Shown piece after piece: positions 11,655 to 22,599 of a stretch of 64,000 bases of DNA; positions within the stretch are counted from its first letter, which is position 1, and every line of letters begins with the position of its first letter. Origin of the DNA: Phaeotremella fagi. Its lineage: Eukaryota; Basidiomycota; Tremellomycetes; Tremellales; Phaeotremellaceae. Under the pieces are notes generated by a model. It was not told the DNA's origin, ran no database searches, and saw only the letters and a program-made list of their open reading frames with translations. Where the stretch lies: positions 687,586 through 751,585 of the forward strand of contig BCHU01000007.1 in NCBI GenBank assembly GCA_001599715.1. The letters run 5' to 3'. The position numbers and the translations under genes are program-made.

Positions 11655-14600
11655 ATGGCTGCACCAACCCGACCTGTTTGGGCAACAGATAATCAAGCCA
11701 AACGACCAGATCAAATCCAAATTCAGTCGTGAGTGATATTTTCTTGATCTTCCATGGTCTATCATCATTAACATGTTATACAGTTTACAAGGTGTAACTC
11801 CATCATCTACATCCAACACACCTCGACTATCTGAAGCGAACAACCATGTAGTTCCTGTCGTTCAATCACCGACAACAGCATCAAGCTCTCATCAACCGTC
11901 ACCATCAACAAATCCAAATTTATCACCTCAAACCAAAACACTACCAATCGATCCATCAATCAGAAATCCCTCTAACAGTCCAAGTATACATTCATCACCC
12001 AAAAGTATTGCAGTCAAACATTTACTAGCGAAACTCAACAGTAAACAGTTGAATGCTACAGAATCCGCTAGAATCATGCAAGAGATGAAACATGGTGGTG
12101 GAGGGGGTGGTGCGAGCGATACCGTCTCAATGGATGTTGATCAAAGACATTCTCCAACAACATCTTCTTCCCCTATTACTCAAAATAATCAATCCTCATC
12201 CTCGTCCGTTCACAAGGATCCGCCGGTCGTAACACCAGAATCTACGAATAACGTTCAATCCAATGACAACATGGAGTCTGAACCTACATCTGTTATGACT
12301 TCCAGTCTAAATGATTCAAACTCTACTCTAACTACAACGTTACCATCAAATGGTAATTCTTCAACTTCTGTTCCCTTACGACAATCAACAATCGAGCTTG
12401 AGAGAGTTCCGAATGAAGAGACACCAACTACAATCACGCTTCAAGATAATCAAATATCGGCACCTCGTCAAATTCCATCAACATCCAACGCATCCTTTAA
12501 AAACATGCCTTTGTTAGATCAAGCTTTATTGAATTATGGAGTGGGACTGGGAGTCGGGGTAGGCGTAGGACTTGGAGTGGTTGACGTTGGTCAAAGTGTT
12601 TTTGGAGTTCAACCTGCCCAACTCTCGACTGGAATGCAAAATTATCCTCAGCAACATCAGAATATCCAACAGCTGAGTCAACAAGAACTCCTTCAAATCC
12701 AGCAATTCCAACAACATACTCATCATCAGCAACAGCAACAGATCCAGCATCAACAGCTGCAGCAGATCCACCAGCAACACCAGATGCAGCGGATGAATCA
12801 ACCACACGGTCAACATCAGATTCAGATGGGTAATTATCAACAAGCTCAAATGCAGATCCAACAAGGTTACCGACCGTTACCTAATATGAACCAACCGACG
12901 AATTTGCAACGGACCTCGAATCCGAATTCTAGCAGACCTAATTCAAATGCACCTTCTCCAACGGTTGTTCAAGGGTTGCAACAATGTTTAGTGGGATCAG
13001 AGGAAGCACGTCGTCGAGCTGAAGCTGGTGGATCACATCAGCAACGACAACAACAACAGCCACAAGGTAATACCAATAATCATCCGCAAGCCCAGCAATC
13101 ACAGATATCCCATCAACATATGCAGCACGCTCAGCAACAAGCTCAGCAACAAGCTCGACAGCAGGTTCAACATTCAGCTCAAATACAGGGTCAACAGTCA
13201 AACCCGCAGGTTCAGCAGCTAGGTCGTCCACAGGCACAATCAAACGTTCAAATGGATACCCAACGACTTCCTGAGCTAGGAATTCAGACTACTCCAAACC
13301 CTGGTCAAACGGGCTTTGCGATGCCAACACCACCAATAAGCACACCTCCCTTAACCGCCTTACCGCTAAGTTCTGGTTTACAACGACAAGTTTCAGATCC
13401 ACTACCTCGACCGACCTCTGTACCTTCTCAATTGGTCGTCGCAACGTCTGGTCCAGCAAGTGGAAACGATTTGGTTGCACTTCCACAAGATGTTGATGGG
13501 CCAGCTCGCGCTCATGCGATTTATCAAGATTGGATCGGGACTATGAACGTCACCGCACCGGAATTCCAACGACTGATGTAAGCAGTTTTCTTATGTTAGT
13601 GACGTTAATTGATTTTTCGTAGTAACACCACAATGTCAGCAGCTGACAGTGCATTAACGGAGACGAAAAAAGTCGTTGTTGATCAACAAAACCTTTTGGT
13701 CAGGTACAGAGATGATAAAGCGGTTTTGGTGAAAGAGAGAAACACCTGGCTTGAAGAGAAGAAAATCACTGATGGAAAGATTCAAGATCTGAAAAATCAA
13801 TACAACAAATTGATCGATGCGAACAGACAATTGAATGAACTGAAAGTGGTAGACACCAAACATATCGAGCTCCTTCGAGAAGAGATGGAAGGTAATCGAA
13901 AACAAATCTTGGAATTGGAAAAGACCACTTCACTTCAATCGACCGTGATAGCTGCGTTACAGAATCAACTCAACAATCTAAATTCAAAGTTCAACACCAA
14001 ACCCAACGCACCTCTTTCTGATCGACCATTGTTCCAAAAACAAGATTCAGACACCAACACCAACAATGAATCCAATACCAAACCGAAATCCCCTTCAGCT
14101 ATAGAACTGGATCTCCAAGAGAAACTAAAGAAACGGACGGAAAAGATGGTCGAGATCGAGAAAGAAAGGAATGAACAGGTTATCGCTGCTAACGCCAAAG
14201 TGGCTGAGATCAAAGCTGAATCAGAAAAAGAGGTTAGGGGTTTGAGAGCTGTTTTGGAATTGACTAGGAAGGACAAAGAGAAGGATATCGAGAACGCGAA
14301 ACGACAGGTCGAAAAGGAGTTGATGAAGAAATTGGATGATCTCAGTGCGATTCATGGACTTTCTAAAGTTAATTTCTCGAAAGCTGAACAGGGTTTTTTG
14401 GAATCTCAAAGTAGGCTTTTTGGTTTTTCTTTAACGCATTCTGTCTAGCTGATTCGGGTTTTTAGAACAATTGAAATCTCAAATTACGGTTCTTGAGTCC
14501 GCTAAAGCCAACTCTGATTCTCAGGGGGTTGCCCTTCGAGGTCAACTGGAGGCGTTGAGGAGGAACAATGCCACAGAGGTTTCTTCGTTGAAGGGTTCGT

Positions 14601-16657
14601 ACACGTTGCATTGGCTAAAACTAACTCATTTCAGATGAAATACAAAAACTCAAAGAACAACTTGAATTATCCAACAAGAAATCTGAAATCAACGATAACA
14701 CCAGTGACGTTATCAGTAATCTATTCGAAGAAGGTGATGCGGCTTTCAAAACGCTTTCTGAATATTTGAATTCGATTCGATCAGTTAGAGGCATGGACGC
14801 TTTGACGTTACCAAGTGGTGGATCTCCGATGACTAGCGCTGGTCATATCCAAGATTCGTTCAAAGGTATCCTTAAACAAATGGTTGAACAACAAAAAACA
14901 CAGTCACAGTCACAATCGTCTTCAACCACTGGCGATTCAATTGCTCTGAAGGATACTCAAAAACTTCTTGAGAGTGAACGAGAAACAAATAACACTTTGA
15001 CGGGAACTTTGGCGAAACAGAAAAAAGCGATGGATGAGGCGACTAGATCGTTGGCTTCGTCTTCCACTCAAATTGAAACTTATCGACAAATGATCCAGAC
15101 ACTTGAAAAAGCACTTTCGGAAGAACAACTGAAAACGAAAGCCGATTCAACAACCGAGACCCAAAATGGATCAATCGCAACACAGAAAAGGATTGAGCAA
15201 CTTGAGAAACTGTTACAAACCCAAAAAACTGATTTCGAAACGAGGTTGAAGGAGGAACTGGAGAAACAAGCTGAAGACAACACATGTTTCGATGAATTGC
15301 AGGCCAACTTTGAACGTCAATATAACGAACTTAAAATTACGACTGAGAAACAGGTGGGACAGAATTCATTGTTGAGCAACGAGGTACGGACTTTGACTGA
15401 GAAGTTGAATGAGAAGAACGCGGTTTTAATGGGACAGTTGAAGGAGATTAGGTTGGCTGACGAGGAGAAACGCGATTTGTTGAAAGAGATTCAATCGTTG
15501 AGGGTATGTTTTCTTGGTTGTTATTTGCTTTGACTGATTTTTGGTGTTCAGACGTCAACTGAATTCAATGGGACATCGGACACGATATCTGGTTCTTCTT
15601 CATCGTCACGGACTATCCCTTTACATACATCTTCGGTTTCTGATAAACCGAATACAAATGGAGTTTCGACTTCTTCAACCACGCTAACTGCTTTATCTGG
15701 AGATCGTTCTTCATCCTTGAAATCGAATTTAATTGGTGATCCCCCTTCTTCATCTTCATCTAAGGATCAACCCTCATCATCGACGTTAACGAATTTATCC
15801 GGAGATAGCCCTTCTTCATCAGTCTTTAAAGCTTTACCAGTAGATTCATCATCATCATTAACGACTAGTACCCCATCATCTTCTAACGGGGTTGCACAAC
15901 CTAAACAAGCAACACCAACACCGACACCTAAAGCACCGTCGTTTGTCAACAAATTAGTCAGTTCCTTGATAGGCGGTAAGTGGTTGTTTGTCGTGGAGTT
16001 GAAATGGTAACCACTGACTTCTTACATAGGGTCGAAAATAATCNCCCCGCCTCCTGCCACTACCACACCGCTCGCATTAGCAGCTTCTTCTAAAAGAAAT
16101 TCACAAGTTTTAGAAACAGATTCTGAACAAGTTTCAAAGAAATTGAAATTGAAACCCGATTCAGGTAAGTCAGTTAGACTCCTCGTATTCAAACTGAAGA
16201 CTGATGAAGATATCCCAGATGTCGACGAAGCAACACCTGAAATCGTTAACCGGGATCTTCGACGGGCATCGGTCGCAAATTCAGTGATAGGATCAAGGAC
16301 TGTCTCACCTACCCCATCTCTTCCTACTGATTCTCGTGAAGTCGCGGAAGCCTTTGTGAGGAGCCATCACCATATCATGATAAAACAGAGATCATCGAAT
16401 GAGATAATCTGTAGAATGTGTTTGTGAGTCCTATCTCAACGGAGTGTAGGTTGATTGGATCTAATTTTGTTCATAGTATCGAAAAAAAGAGAACGGCAGT
16501 CAAGAGGAGCGAAGAGTTTCATGAGGTGTTGGAAGATCAGCCTTCTATGGGAGAAACTTTTTTCGAAGATATCGTTAAACATTTGTTGGATGTTCATGCG
16601 ATCATGTTGACTCAGGTCAGATTGAAACGTGAGAAAGAGGGGAAGAGTACTACTTGA
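11655..16657 (+). CDS. Large Gln-rich coiled-coil protein, function unknown
   Basis: Exons 11655-11728, 11784-13577, 13623-14410, 14466-14594, 14635-15503, 15552-15975, 16030-16164, 16219-16423 and 16477-16657 give 1,532 aa. The 54-nt intron at 16165-16218 is in frame without a stop, so it could also be retained. The N-terminal 600 residues are Ser/Thr/Pro- then Gln/His-rich (CAG/CAA tracts 12,640-12,860 and 13,020-13,220). A long coiled coil follows (about 625-1,220), then a Ser-rich linker, a KKLKLK basic patch, and a C-terminal C-x2-C...H-x4-H cluster that could bind metal. The base at 16044 is an undetermined N inside exon 7. The family is not recognised. Architecture (polyQ plus coiled coil plus finger-like tail) fits a nuclear or condensate-forming regulator, but this is inference. 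Confidence 0.75.
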
Positions 16658-17182
16658 GGGTGTGGTTGAGATTCCTTTTGTTTTTATAATGACCTCGCAT
16701 ATTTTGGTTATACCTTTTCGATTTCATTCAGTTTGTATGTATGTAAGAATAATCATAATCATATTATTACGGCATCGGACATCACCGTGCTAATAACCAA
16801 AGTGGCGCCCCGCTTTGATCCCTTTGTGGTTTGCACACGTTCTCGGGCGCAAGTGAGATGCTATTCTCACCCATCTACATTAATTCAACCTCACACGTTC
16901 GTTGTTATTCATTAGATATGATTAAGTATGAAACGTGTTCACACCTTCAGTGGCTTTGGTCATGGCTTGGGACATTACACTACACGTCAAGCTTACACCG
17001 AGCCAGCACTACCGCCCACTGCACTGACTCTACTCATTGACACGTCCATCTATCTATCATTCTCATTCTCGTTCTCACTTTTCATTCTCTACATCTAACC
17101 ACTCAAAAAGGACAAAGCACACGACCTGTGCTTCTCTTTCATTCTCTTTCTCTTCTCTCAACGTTCTTATCAACAGAACAAG
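16658..17182. promoter_or_regulatory. Intergenic region upstream of BTA1
   Basis: 525 bases. Holds AGTGGCGCCCCGCT at 16801-16814, nearly identical to the inverted repeat at 186-203. Pyrimidine-rich leader 17,040-17,170. No RNA gene or coding frame supported. Confidence 0.45.
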
Positions 17183-20100
17183 ATGAGTAGTACAAAGAGT
17201 TCATCTAACTCAAACTTCTTCGTTACTCGTTCAACTCAACTCGCTTTGTTCTGTGTCGGTGCAACAATCTTAGCAGGTATCTCGTGAGTAGTAGAAAGCC
17301 ATCCACAAAAAGGTAAACCCCATCCTAACACTCCCACAGCCCACTCAAACATCTCCTACACCACCAACTAGACATGTCCTCAACCACAATAGGCTGGTCA
17401 CTAGTAACCCTAGCCTCAACTCTTTTCCTGTTAGCAGCCATCCCCTCCCTCCGCGAACCCCTCCTCTTCATCTGGAACTGTTTCCTCAAACCCTTCTACG
17501 GCAAGAAAACGACTTCTGAACAGAAAGATCGTCTTGACGCTTTTTACAGTGGTCAAGCAGATGTTTACGATTCAACCCGTACCCATCTGTTGAAAGGTCG
17601 TGAGACTATGTTGATGCTTCTGGCTAGTCATTTGAAAGCTCAACCTGTTCCTTTGAGGGGTGATGGGAAACCTAAGATTTGGGTTGATATTGGTGGTGGA
17701 ACGGGTTGGAACATTGAGAAGATGTAGGTACCGTACAGTTCATTAGAATCCGAACGTTTTTGGGAAGAAATAAGTGCTAATTACCTCCTGACTTTAGGGA
17801 CGAATACTACCCCATCTCCTCGTTTGACGCCGTTTACCTCATCGATTTATGTGAACCACTCCTCGAAATCGCCCGTGCAAGATTCGCAGCTAAAGGTTGG
17901 AGAAACGTTCATGTCTTATGTCAAGACGCTTCAAAATTCGTTCTTCCCGAATGGGAATCGGGACAATTGGATCCTAGAGGTAGTTTGACTGCTGTCACTT
18001 TGAGTTATTCTTTGTCAATGGTAGGTGGAGATGGTTTTGTATAATTCCAAATTTATCACCTACTGATGTTGTACAGATCCCACCGTTCTATCAACTTCTT
18101 GATCGATGTGATCAAGTTCTTGATCCCCAACGTGGTCTTATTGGTGTTGTTGATTTCTATACTTCAAGAGATGTCGGTAACAAAGAACGTGTAGGTTAAT
18201 TTTACCTTTTTTTAAATGACAATTTGTTAACCTAAAAACAATATTAGGCTATCAGCACCGCCAGTAAAAGAGTTTCATGGTTCGCTAAATGGTTCTGGGA
18301 ATGTTGGTTCGAACTTGATAACGTCCATCTTCACGGATCTCGTCGTGGTGAGTCAAAACTCTAACATCAAAAACTTCCATACTAAGAGTGTAACCATAGA
18401 ATACCTCGAATACAAAATGGGAACTATCAAAACTTACAACGGCAGAAACAATTTCCTTAACACCTGGTTCATTCAAATTCCATAGTAAGTCCCCTCCCAA
18501 ACTTCAACCATCATCTTGAAAACTAAAAAAATATTTCCCAGCTACGTCTTCCTAGGATGTTCAAGAGCCAGAGACGCCACAGCCTCCGCCCACGCATTCG
18601 AAGTTGAAGCCGGTAACTCTTTAGGTAGAGGTAACGGTGGACTCTTGACACCCTCCTCACCATGGACTAAAGGTGGTGTTGATTATCTCAGTGAGAAAGG
18701 TGGTGAAATTGAAGAATTAAACATTGGACCTTCGGCTTTGGAAAGATCTAACATGGCTAGAATCAACGGTGGTGAGATCTTGATGCAACAGACTATTCAG
18801 GATGTTGGTGCTCCACTCAGTCCTTTCCATTATCAATTGCGTAAAGTAAGTGAAGTCTTTTTGGGGGATAGATGAATCACTGATTAAGTATTTTTAGGCT
18901 TGGAGAGTTCCTTATTTGGAGGAGAAGATTCATGAACAATTCAGAACTCATATTTACGGTTGGGTATGTGAACAGTAAAACGGTCTGATCGTTGAGACTG
19001 ACACCTACTGTTAGACCTGGGAAGATCCAGATGTCGACGTCAAAAAGCTCGGTATCAACAAGAACGATCACGTTTTGGCAATCACCAGTGCAGGTGATAA
19101 CGTTCTCCACTACGCTCTCGCTGCTCAAGCCGAAAGAATTCATGCTGTCGGTATGTATGCCTAGTTTCAAAGAATAGAATTTCTTGCTGATCTCGTGACA
19201 GATATGAACCCTTGTCAAGGTCACATCCTTGAACTTAAACTCGCTGCTATCGCTACATTGGAATATGCCGATTTCTGGCAAATCTTCGGTGAAGGTCGTC
19301 ATCCAGATTTCGAACGTCTTTTGACTACAAAACTCTCACCATTCCTTTCATGGTAGGTATTAGCTTCTTTTCTATTTCTTCTAAATTCAAGCTAATAAAT
19401 CCCTACTTGATAGTCACGCCTACGCCTACTGGAAAGCCCACGCTGATCAATTCTCCAGAAATTTCTATTTCAGAGGTTATTCAGGTTGGGCCCTTCGTCT
19501 CGCCCAAGTCGCTTTCTTCTTAGCAGGTGTCTCTAAAGATGTCAAGAAGATTTGTCAAGCTTCTTCCACTCAGGAACAAGAACGTATTTATAACAAGAAA
19601 TTGAAGGGTATCTTGTTCAATTCGGTTATGATGAAAGGATTTTTGGGTAATCCAATCTTTAATTGGCATGCTTTGGGAGTTCCTAGGAATCAAATGAATT
19701 GTTTCTTGAACGATGGTAGTGTTGAGGTATGTCCAAAAAAACTTTTCTTAGCGTTTTGGAAGTAGCTGATGGTGGTTGTTTAGGATTTCGTTCATGCTAC
19801 TTTGGACCCTATTGCTTCTATCTCAACTCTCAAGGTGGGTTTTAGACTTTATGGTGAATTCAGAACCTAACTCGTGTTTAGGATGACAACTACTTCTACT
19901 TCCTCTGTTTGAACGGTCGTTACACCAGATCCTCTTGTCCTCAATACCTTAAACCTGAAGGATTCCAACTTCTCAAAAACGCCAAGATCAACAATGCGTT
20001 GAAATTGCACACCGACACCATCTTAAAGTAGGTTCAACCTATTGTCTGAAACCACGTATACTGACGATAGTAGCGTTCTTCGTGGACTTCCAAACGAAAA

Positions 20101-20564
20101 CCTAACCAAAATCATCGTCATGGATTCAATGGATTGTAAGTCCCATCCAATCCCGTCAATCTGAACATCGAACTAACACAATCCATCCAGGGTTCGATCC
20201 TATCCCAGCCTCAACCCCACTCCCACCCCAAGGAGTTAAAGCTCTAGACGAAAGTGATAAAACTCCCGAAGCGGCACTTGAACATTTGAGATCCGAATTA
20301 GATTTCGAAATTCTAGAGATGAAACGGGTACTTAAAAAAGGTGGTTGTGCTGTTTGGAGATCAGCTGCTAAGTATCCTTGGTATCGTCAACGATTCGAGT
20401 TGGCTGGTTTCAAAGTTGAACCGATTGATGTTAGGAAAGACGGGAAGGCTATTGATAGAGTTAACATGTATGCTAGTTGTAAGTCCTTTTTTCTTGTTTT
20501 GAATTGGAGGACTGGACTGGGACTGATGAAACAACGTTTAGTCTGGAAAGCTATCAAACAATAG
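17183..20564 (+). CDS. BTA1: Betaine lipid synthase (DGTS synthase), BtaB-BtaA fusion
   Basis: Sixteen exons, 849 aa: 17183-17283, 17340-17723, 17798-18020, 18077-18190, 18248-18347, 18400-18484, 18542-18845, 18898-18963, 19015-19150, 19202-19352, 19414-19726, 19784-19834, 19882-20027, 20071-20135, 20191-20478, 20542-20564. Two hydrophobic N-terminal stretches precede a class I methyltransferase domain (SAM motif VDIGGGTGWN, about residue 150) that corresponds to BtaB. The C-terminal half is the BtaA (DUF3419) domain that moves the 3-amino-3-carboxypropyl group of SAM onto diacylglycerol (ITSAGDNVLHYAL, VDMNPCQ, WRSAAKYPWY). Together they make diacylglyceryl-trimethylhomoserine, a phosphorus-free substitute for phosphatidylcholine in ER membranes. 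The order BtaB then BtaA is the fungal arrangement, opposite to Chlamydomonas. Regulation by phosphate starvation is known in other fungi; I saw no clear site here. Confidence 0.95.
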
Positions 20565-21020
20565 AGAAAATGCTTTTGGGTGGCGGAGGAAGAAACGAAT
20601 GGAAGAGGTTATATACAAAATGAAGTCAGTCTTTTTGACTTTCAACAAACGAGATTTGGGGTGTGAGGATAAAGTGAGATGTTAGGGAGTTAGTAGTTTA
20701 CATTAGAGGCGTGGCGAATAATCAATACATTTTTAAAATCATATAACCCTTTTTATTTTTATGCATATCGATTTTACATACGGGTACAGTGCTGTGGACG
20801 TGTACTCGTGCTTGTCTTTTCGTACAGCAGTCCTACTGACATTGCGATTTGCAGCTCTAGATTTTACAGATTGAAGCAGGAGGACAATCACTCTGAAATC
20901 GATTCTTTCTTCAGCGAACCAAAAGATCTTTTCTGTTGTCATCTGGCTTAGCTCGTGATACTGTATACAACACTCGAAGACTTCAAAGATATCACCAGTG
21001 TTGTCAACCTTTGTAAGGTA

Positions 21021-21248
21021 CAACCCTTTGATTCAGCTGAATGGTGTGTATATGTTATCCTAACAATTCGTGTGAGTCTCCAACATTTGTTTTAATACAA
21101 CCTTTGATCCAGGAGAAAATCTCTCTCTCTCTCTCTCTCTCTAACAAGTCGCATAAGTGTTCAACCTTTGATTCAGCGGATTATTCATTTATTTTCTGAC
21201 AATTCGTGCGAGTCTTCAACCTTTGTTTAATACTACCTCTGATCCAGC
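21021..21248. repeat. Imperfect direct repeat pair around a microsatellite
   Basis: Copy 1 spans about 21021-21113 and copy 2 about 21161-21248. Both start with CAACC-TTTGATTCAGC, share ACAATTCGTG-GAGTCT and CAAC-TTTGTTT, and end in a GATCCAG box. They differ by several substitutions and small gaps, so the duplication is old. Confidence 0.7.
21121..21142. repeat. CT dinucleotide microsatellite
   Basis: Eleven CT units in a row, lying between the two diverged repeat copies. Confidence 0.95.
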
Positions 21249-21370
21249 TAGATATATATATTTTCTAAAAATGTACACTTTCAAATCAATTTTGCCACCA
21301 TCTTGGTTTTCCAAACTCAATCAGTCAAACATATACACAACACAAACAACGTCTTAAACGTCTTATCGTC

Positions 21371-22099
21371 ATGTCAACAACCCAATCATCCGATGTAGAC
21401 TCTAAGTCTATCCCAAATATTTCAGATTTCATCGAGATCACTGGTAAATACACATACAAGAAAACCACTTCCACGGGAAGATACAGCTACAAAACTTTCT
21501 CTCTTGATGGGCAGTTCATCTCTTTCAAAGGTCTCTCATTCAAACCCAGCCAATTTGGATCTGATGGGCAGGCGATCACTCAACTACTTGAAGGTCAAAC
21601 CTACTACGGCATCTCACCTTGTTACGAGCAAATTTTCATAGCTGGTAACACCTACGATAATCCTACCCAAACATTCATCGATCAAACCGATCAAACACAC
21701 AGTTTGAACGCATCTTTATTCCTCGTCCCCGAAAAAACCAACAACAACAACCCTGATAACGTGATCAGGGGAGAAGAAAACGACGGAGATGGTTCACTGT
21801 GTTTTATGTTCAGTGAGGATCCAGGTGAATCAAACATTGGTAGTGTTTTCAAAGGTTTCGCTCATAACACCTGCTTAATGGGAGGTGAAGAAGTAGGTGG
21901 TGTTGTTCTTCATAAACCCGTTGAAGAGAACTCAACATTCACTTTTGAAAAGGGTGAAAGCGAGCTGTGGGGCTGGGTTTCAGAAAAGCAGCCCGAAGAA
22001 TCAGAAATCAAAGAAAACCCAAAATCCTTTGTTGTTATGAGACCTCTCGGTGGTGGAAATACACGTATCACTTCCTACGAGTTGGAGCCAGCTGTTTGA
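21371..22099 (+). CDS. Hypothetical protein
   Basis: Single exon, 242 aa, with ATG after a good purine-poor leader (atcgtcATG). No signal peptide or membrane segment. The sequence is mixed alpha/beta looking: an ITGKYTYKK segment near residue 28, an Asn-rich loop (KTNNNNPDN, about 125), a Gly-rich loop (MGGEEVGGVV) and a C-terminal MRPLGGGN motif. Strand-rich spacing suggests a compact beta fold. I do not recognise the family. Its neighbours (BTA1 and a vWA protein) give no functional clue. Confidence 0.6.
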   Translation: MSTTQSSDVDSKSIPNISDFIEITGKYTYKKTTSTGRYSYKTFSLDGQFISFKGLSFKPSQFGSDGQAITQLLEGQTYYGISPCYEQIFIAGNTYDNPTQTFIDQTDQTHSLNASLFLVPEKTNNNNPDNVIRGEENDGDGSLCFMFSEDPGESNIGSVFKGFAHNTCLMGGEEVGGVVLHKPVEENSTFTFEKGESELWGWVSEKQPEESEIKENPKSFVVMRPLGGGNTRITSYELEPAV

Positions 22100-22136
22100 T
22101 TATCTGTTAGCTTCTTGTGATGTGTTTTTCTAGTAA

Positions 22137-22511
22137 TCAGTTTTGAATGGGAGGGTGTTCTAAGTACGTAGTCAGAGAAAGAATGTATTTTCGAGTGATG
22201 GATGAGTGGCACAAAATGATCTTGACGGGTCTACCTTTTGGTGAATCAAGTAACATCTCTCCTTTCAAGTAAAGAAACATGGCGGAAATGGTACCTGTAC
22301 TTGAGTGTATTTGGGTATTTCTAAACTCACCATTAATCTCGTCGTAAACGCAAGCTTGAGTTGAGGGGGTACGTAGATTGTGTTGATTTGAGTTATTTTT
22401 CGAAGCACAGCATGTATTGTGCCACATCGAAGGGGAGATGCCGAAAACGGAGCTGTGTAGGGAAGGATGATATTGAAATTGGAATTGGATTTTAGACGTC
22501 ATTGTTGACAT
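22137..22511 (-). CDS. Possible small gene, unknown
   Basis: A 124-codon frame with a true ATG at 22511. It contains an in-frame 36-nt candidate intron (GTGAGTTTAG...GTACAG), and its removal keeps phase, joining YDEING to TISAMFLYLKGE. No homology recognised, and no other feature explains this interval. It could be a chance frame. Confidence 0.3.
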   Translation of the reverse strand: MSTMTSKIQFQFQYHPSLHSSVFGISPSMWHNTCCASKNNSNQHNLRTPSTQACVYDEINGEFRNTQIHSSTGTISAMFLYLKGEMLLDSPKGRPVKIILCHSSITRKYILSLTTYLEHPPIQN

Positions 22512-22599
22512 TGATATCGATATATTGTTACTACCACAACCATCTTCGAGTAGTGCTAGCTCACAACTCCATCTACCTACTCACTGTCTACCACTAGAT

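Larger units (their letters stand above)
20565..21370. other. Gene-free stretch with diverged repeats
   Basis: About 800 bases. Contains two imperfect direct copies of a roughly 90-base unit and a CT microsatellite (listed separately). An open frame on the minus strand (20,739-21,023) has no family resemblance. The last 100 bases before the next gene form its promoter/leader. Confidence 0.5.

Noticed and set aside
12497..13243. Long minus-strand frames opposite the Q-rich gene
   Set aside because: Caused by CAG/CAA repeats read on the other strand (Leu/Val/Ala-rich); no splice or start support.
20739..21023. 94-codon minus-strand frame after BTA1
   Set aside because: Unrelated to known families, overlaps the repeat region and lacks convincing start context.
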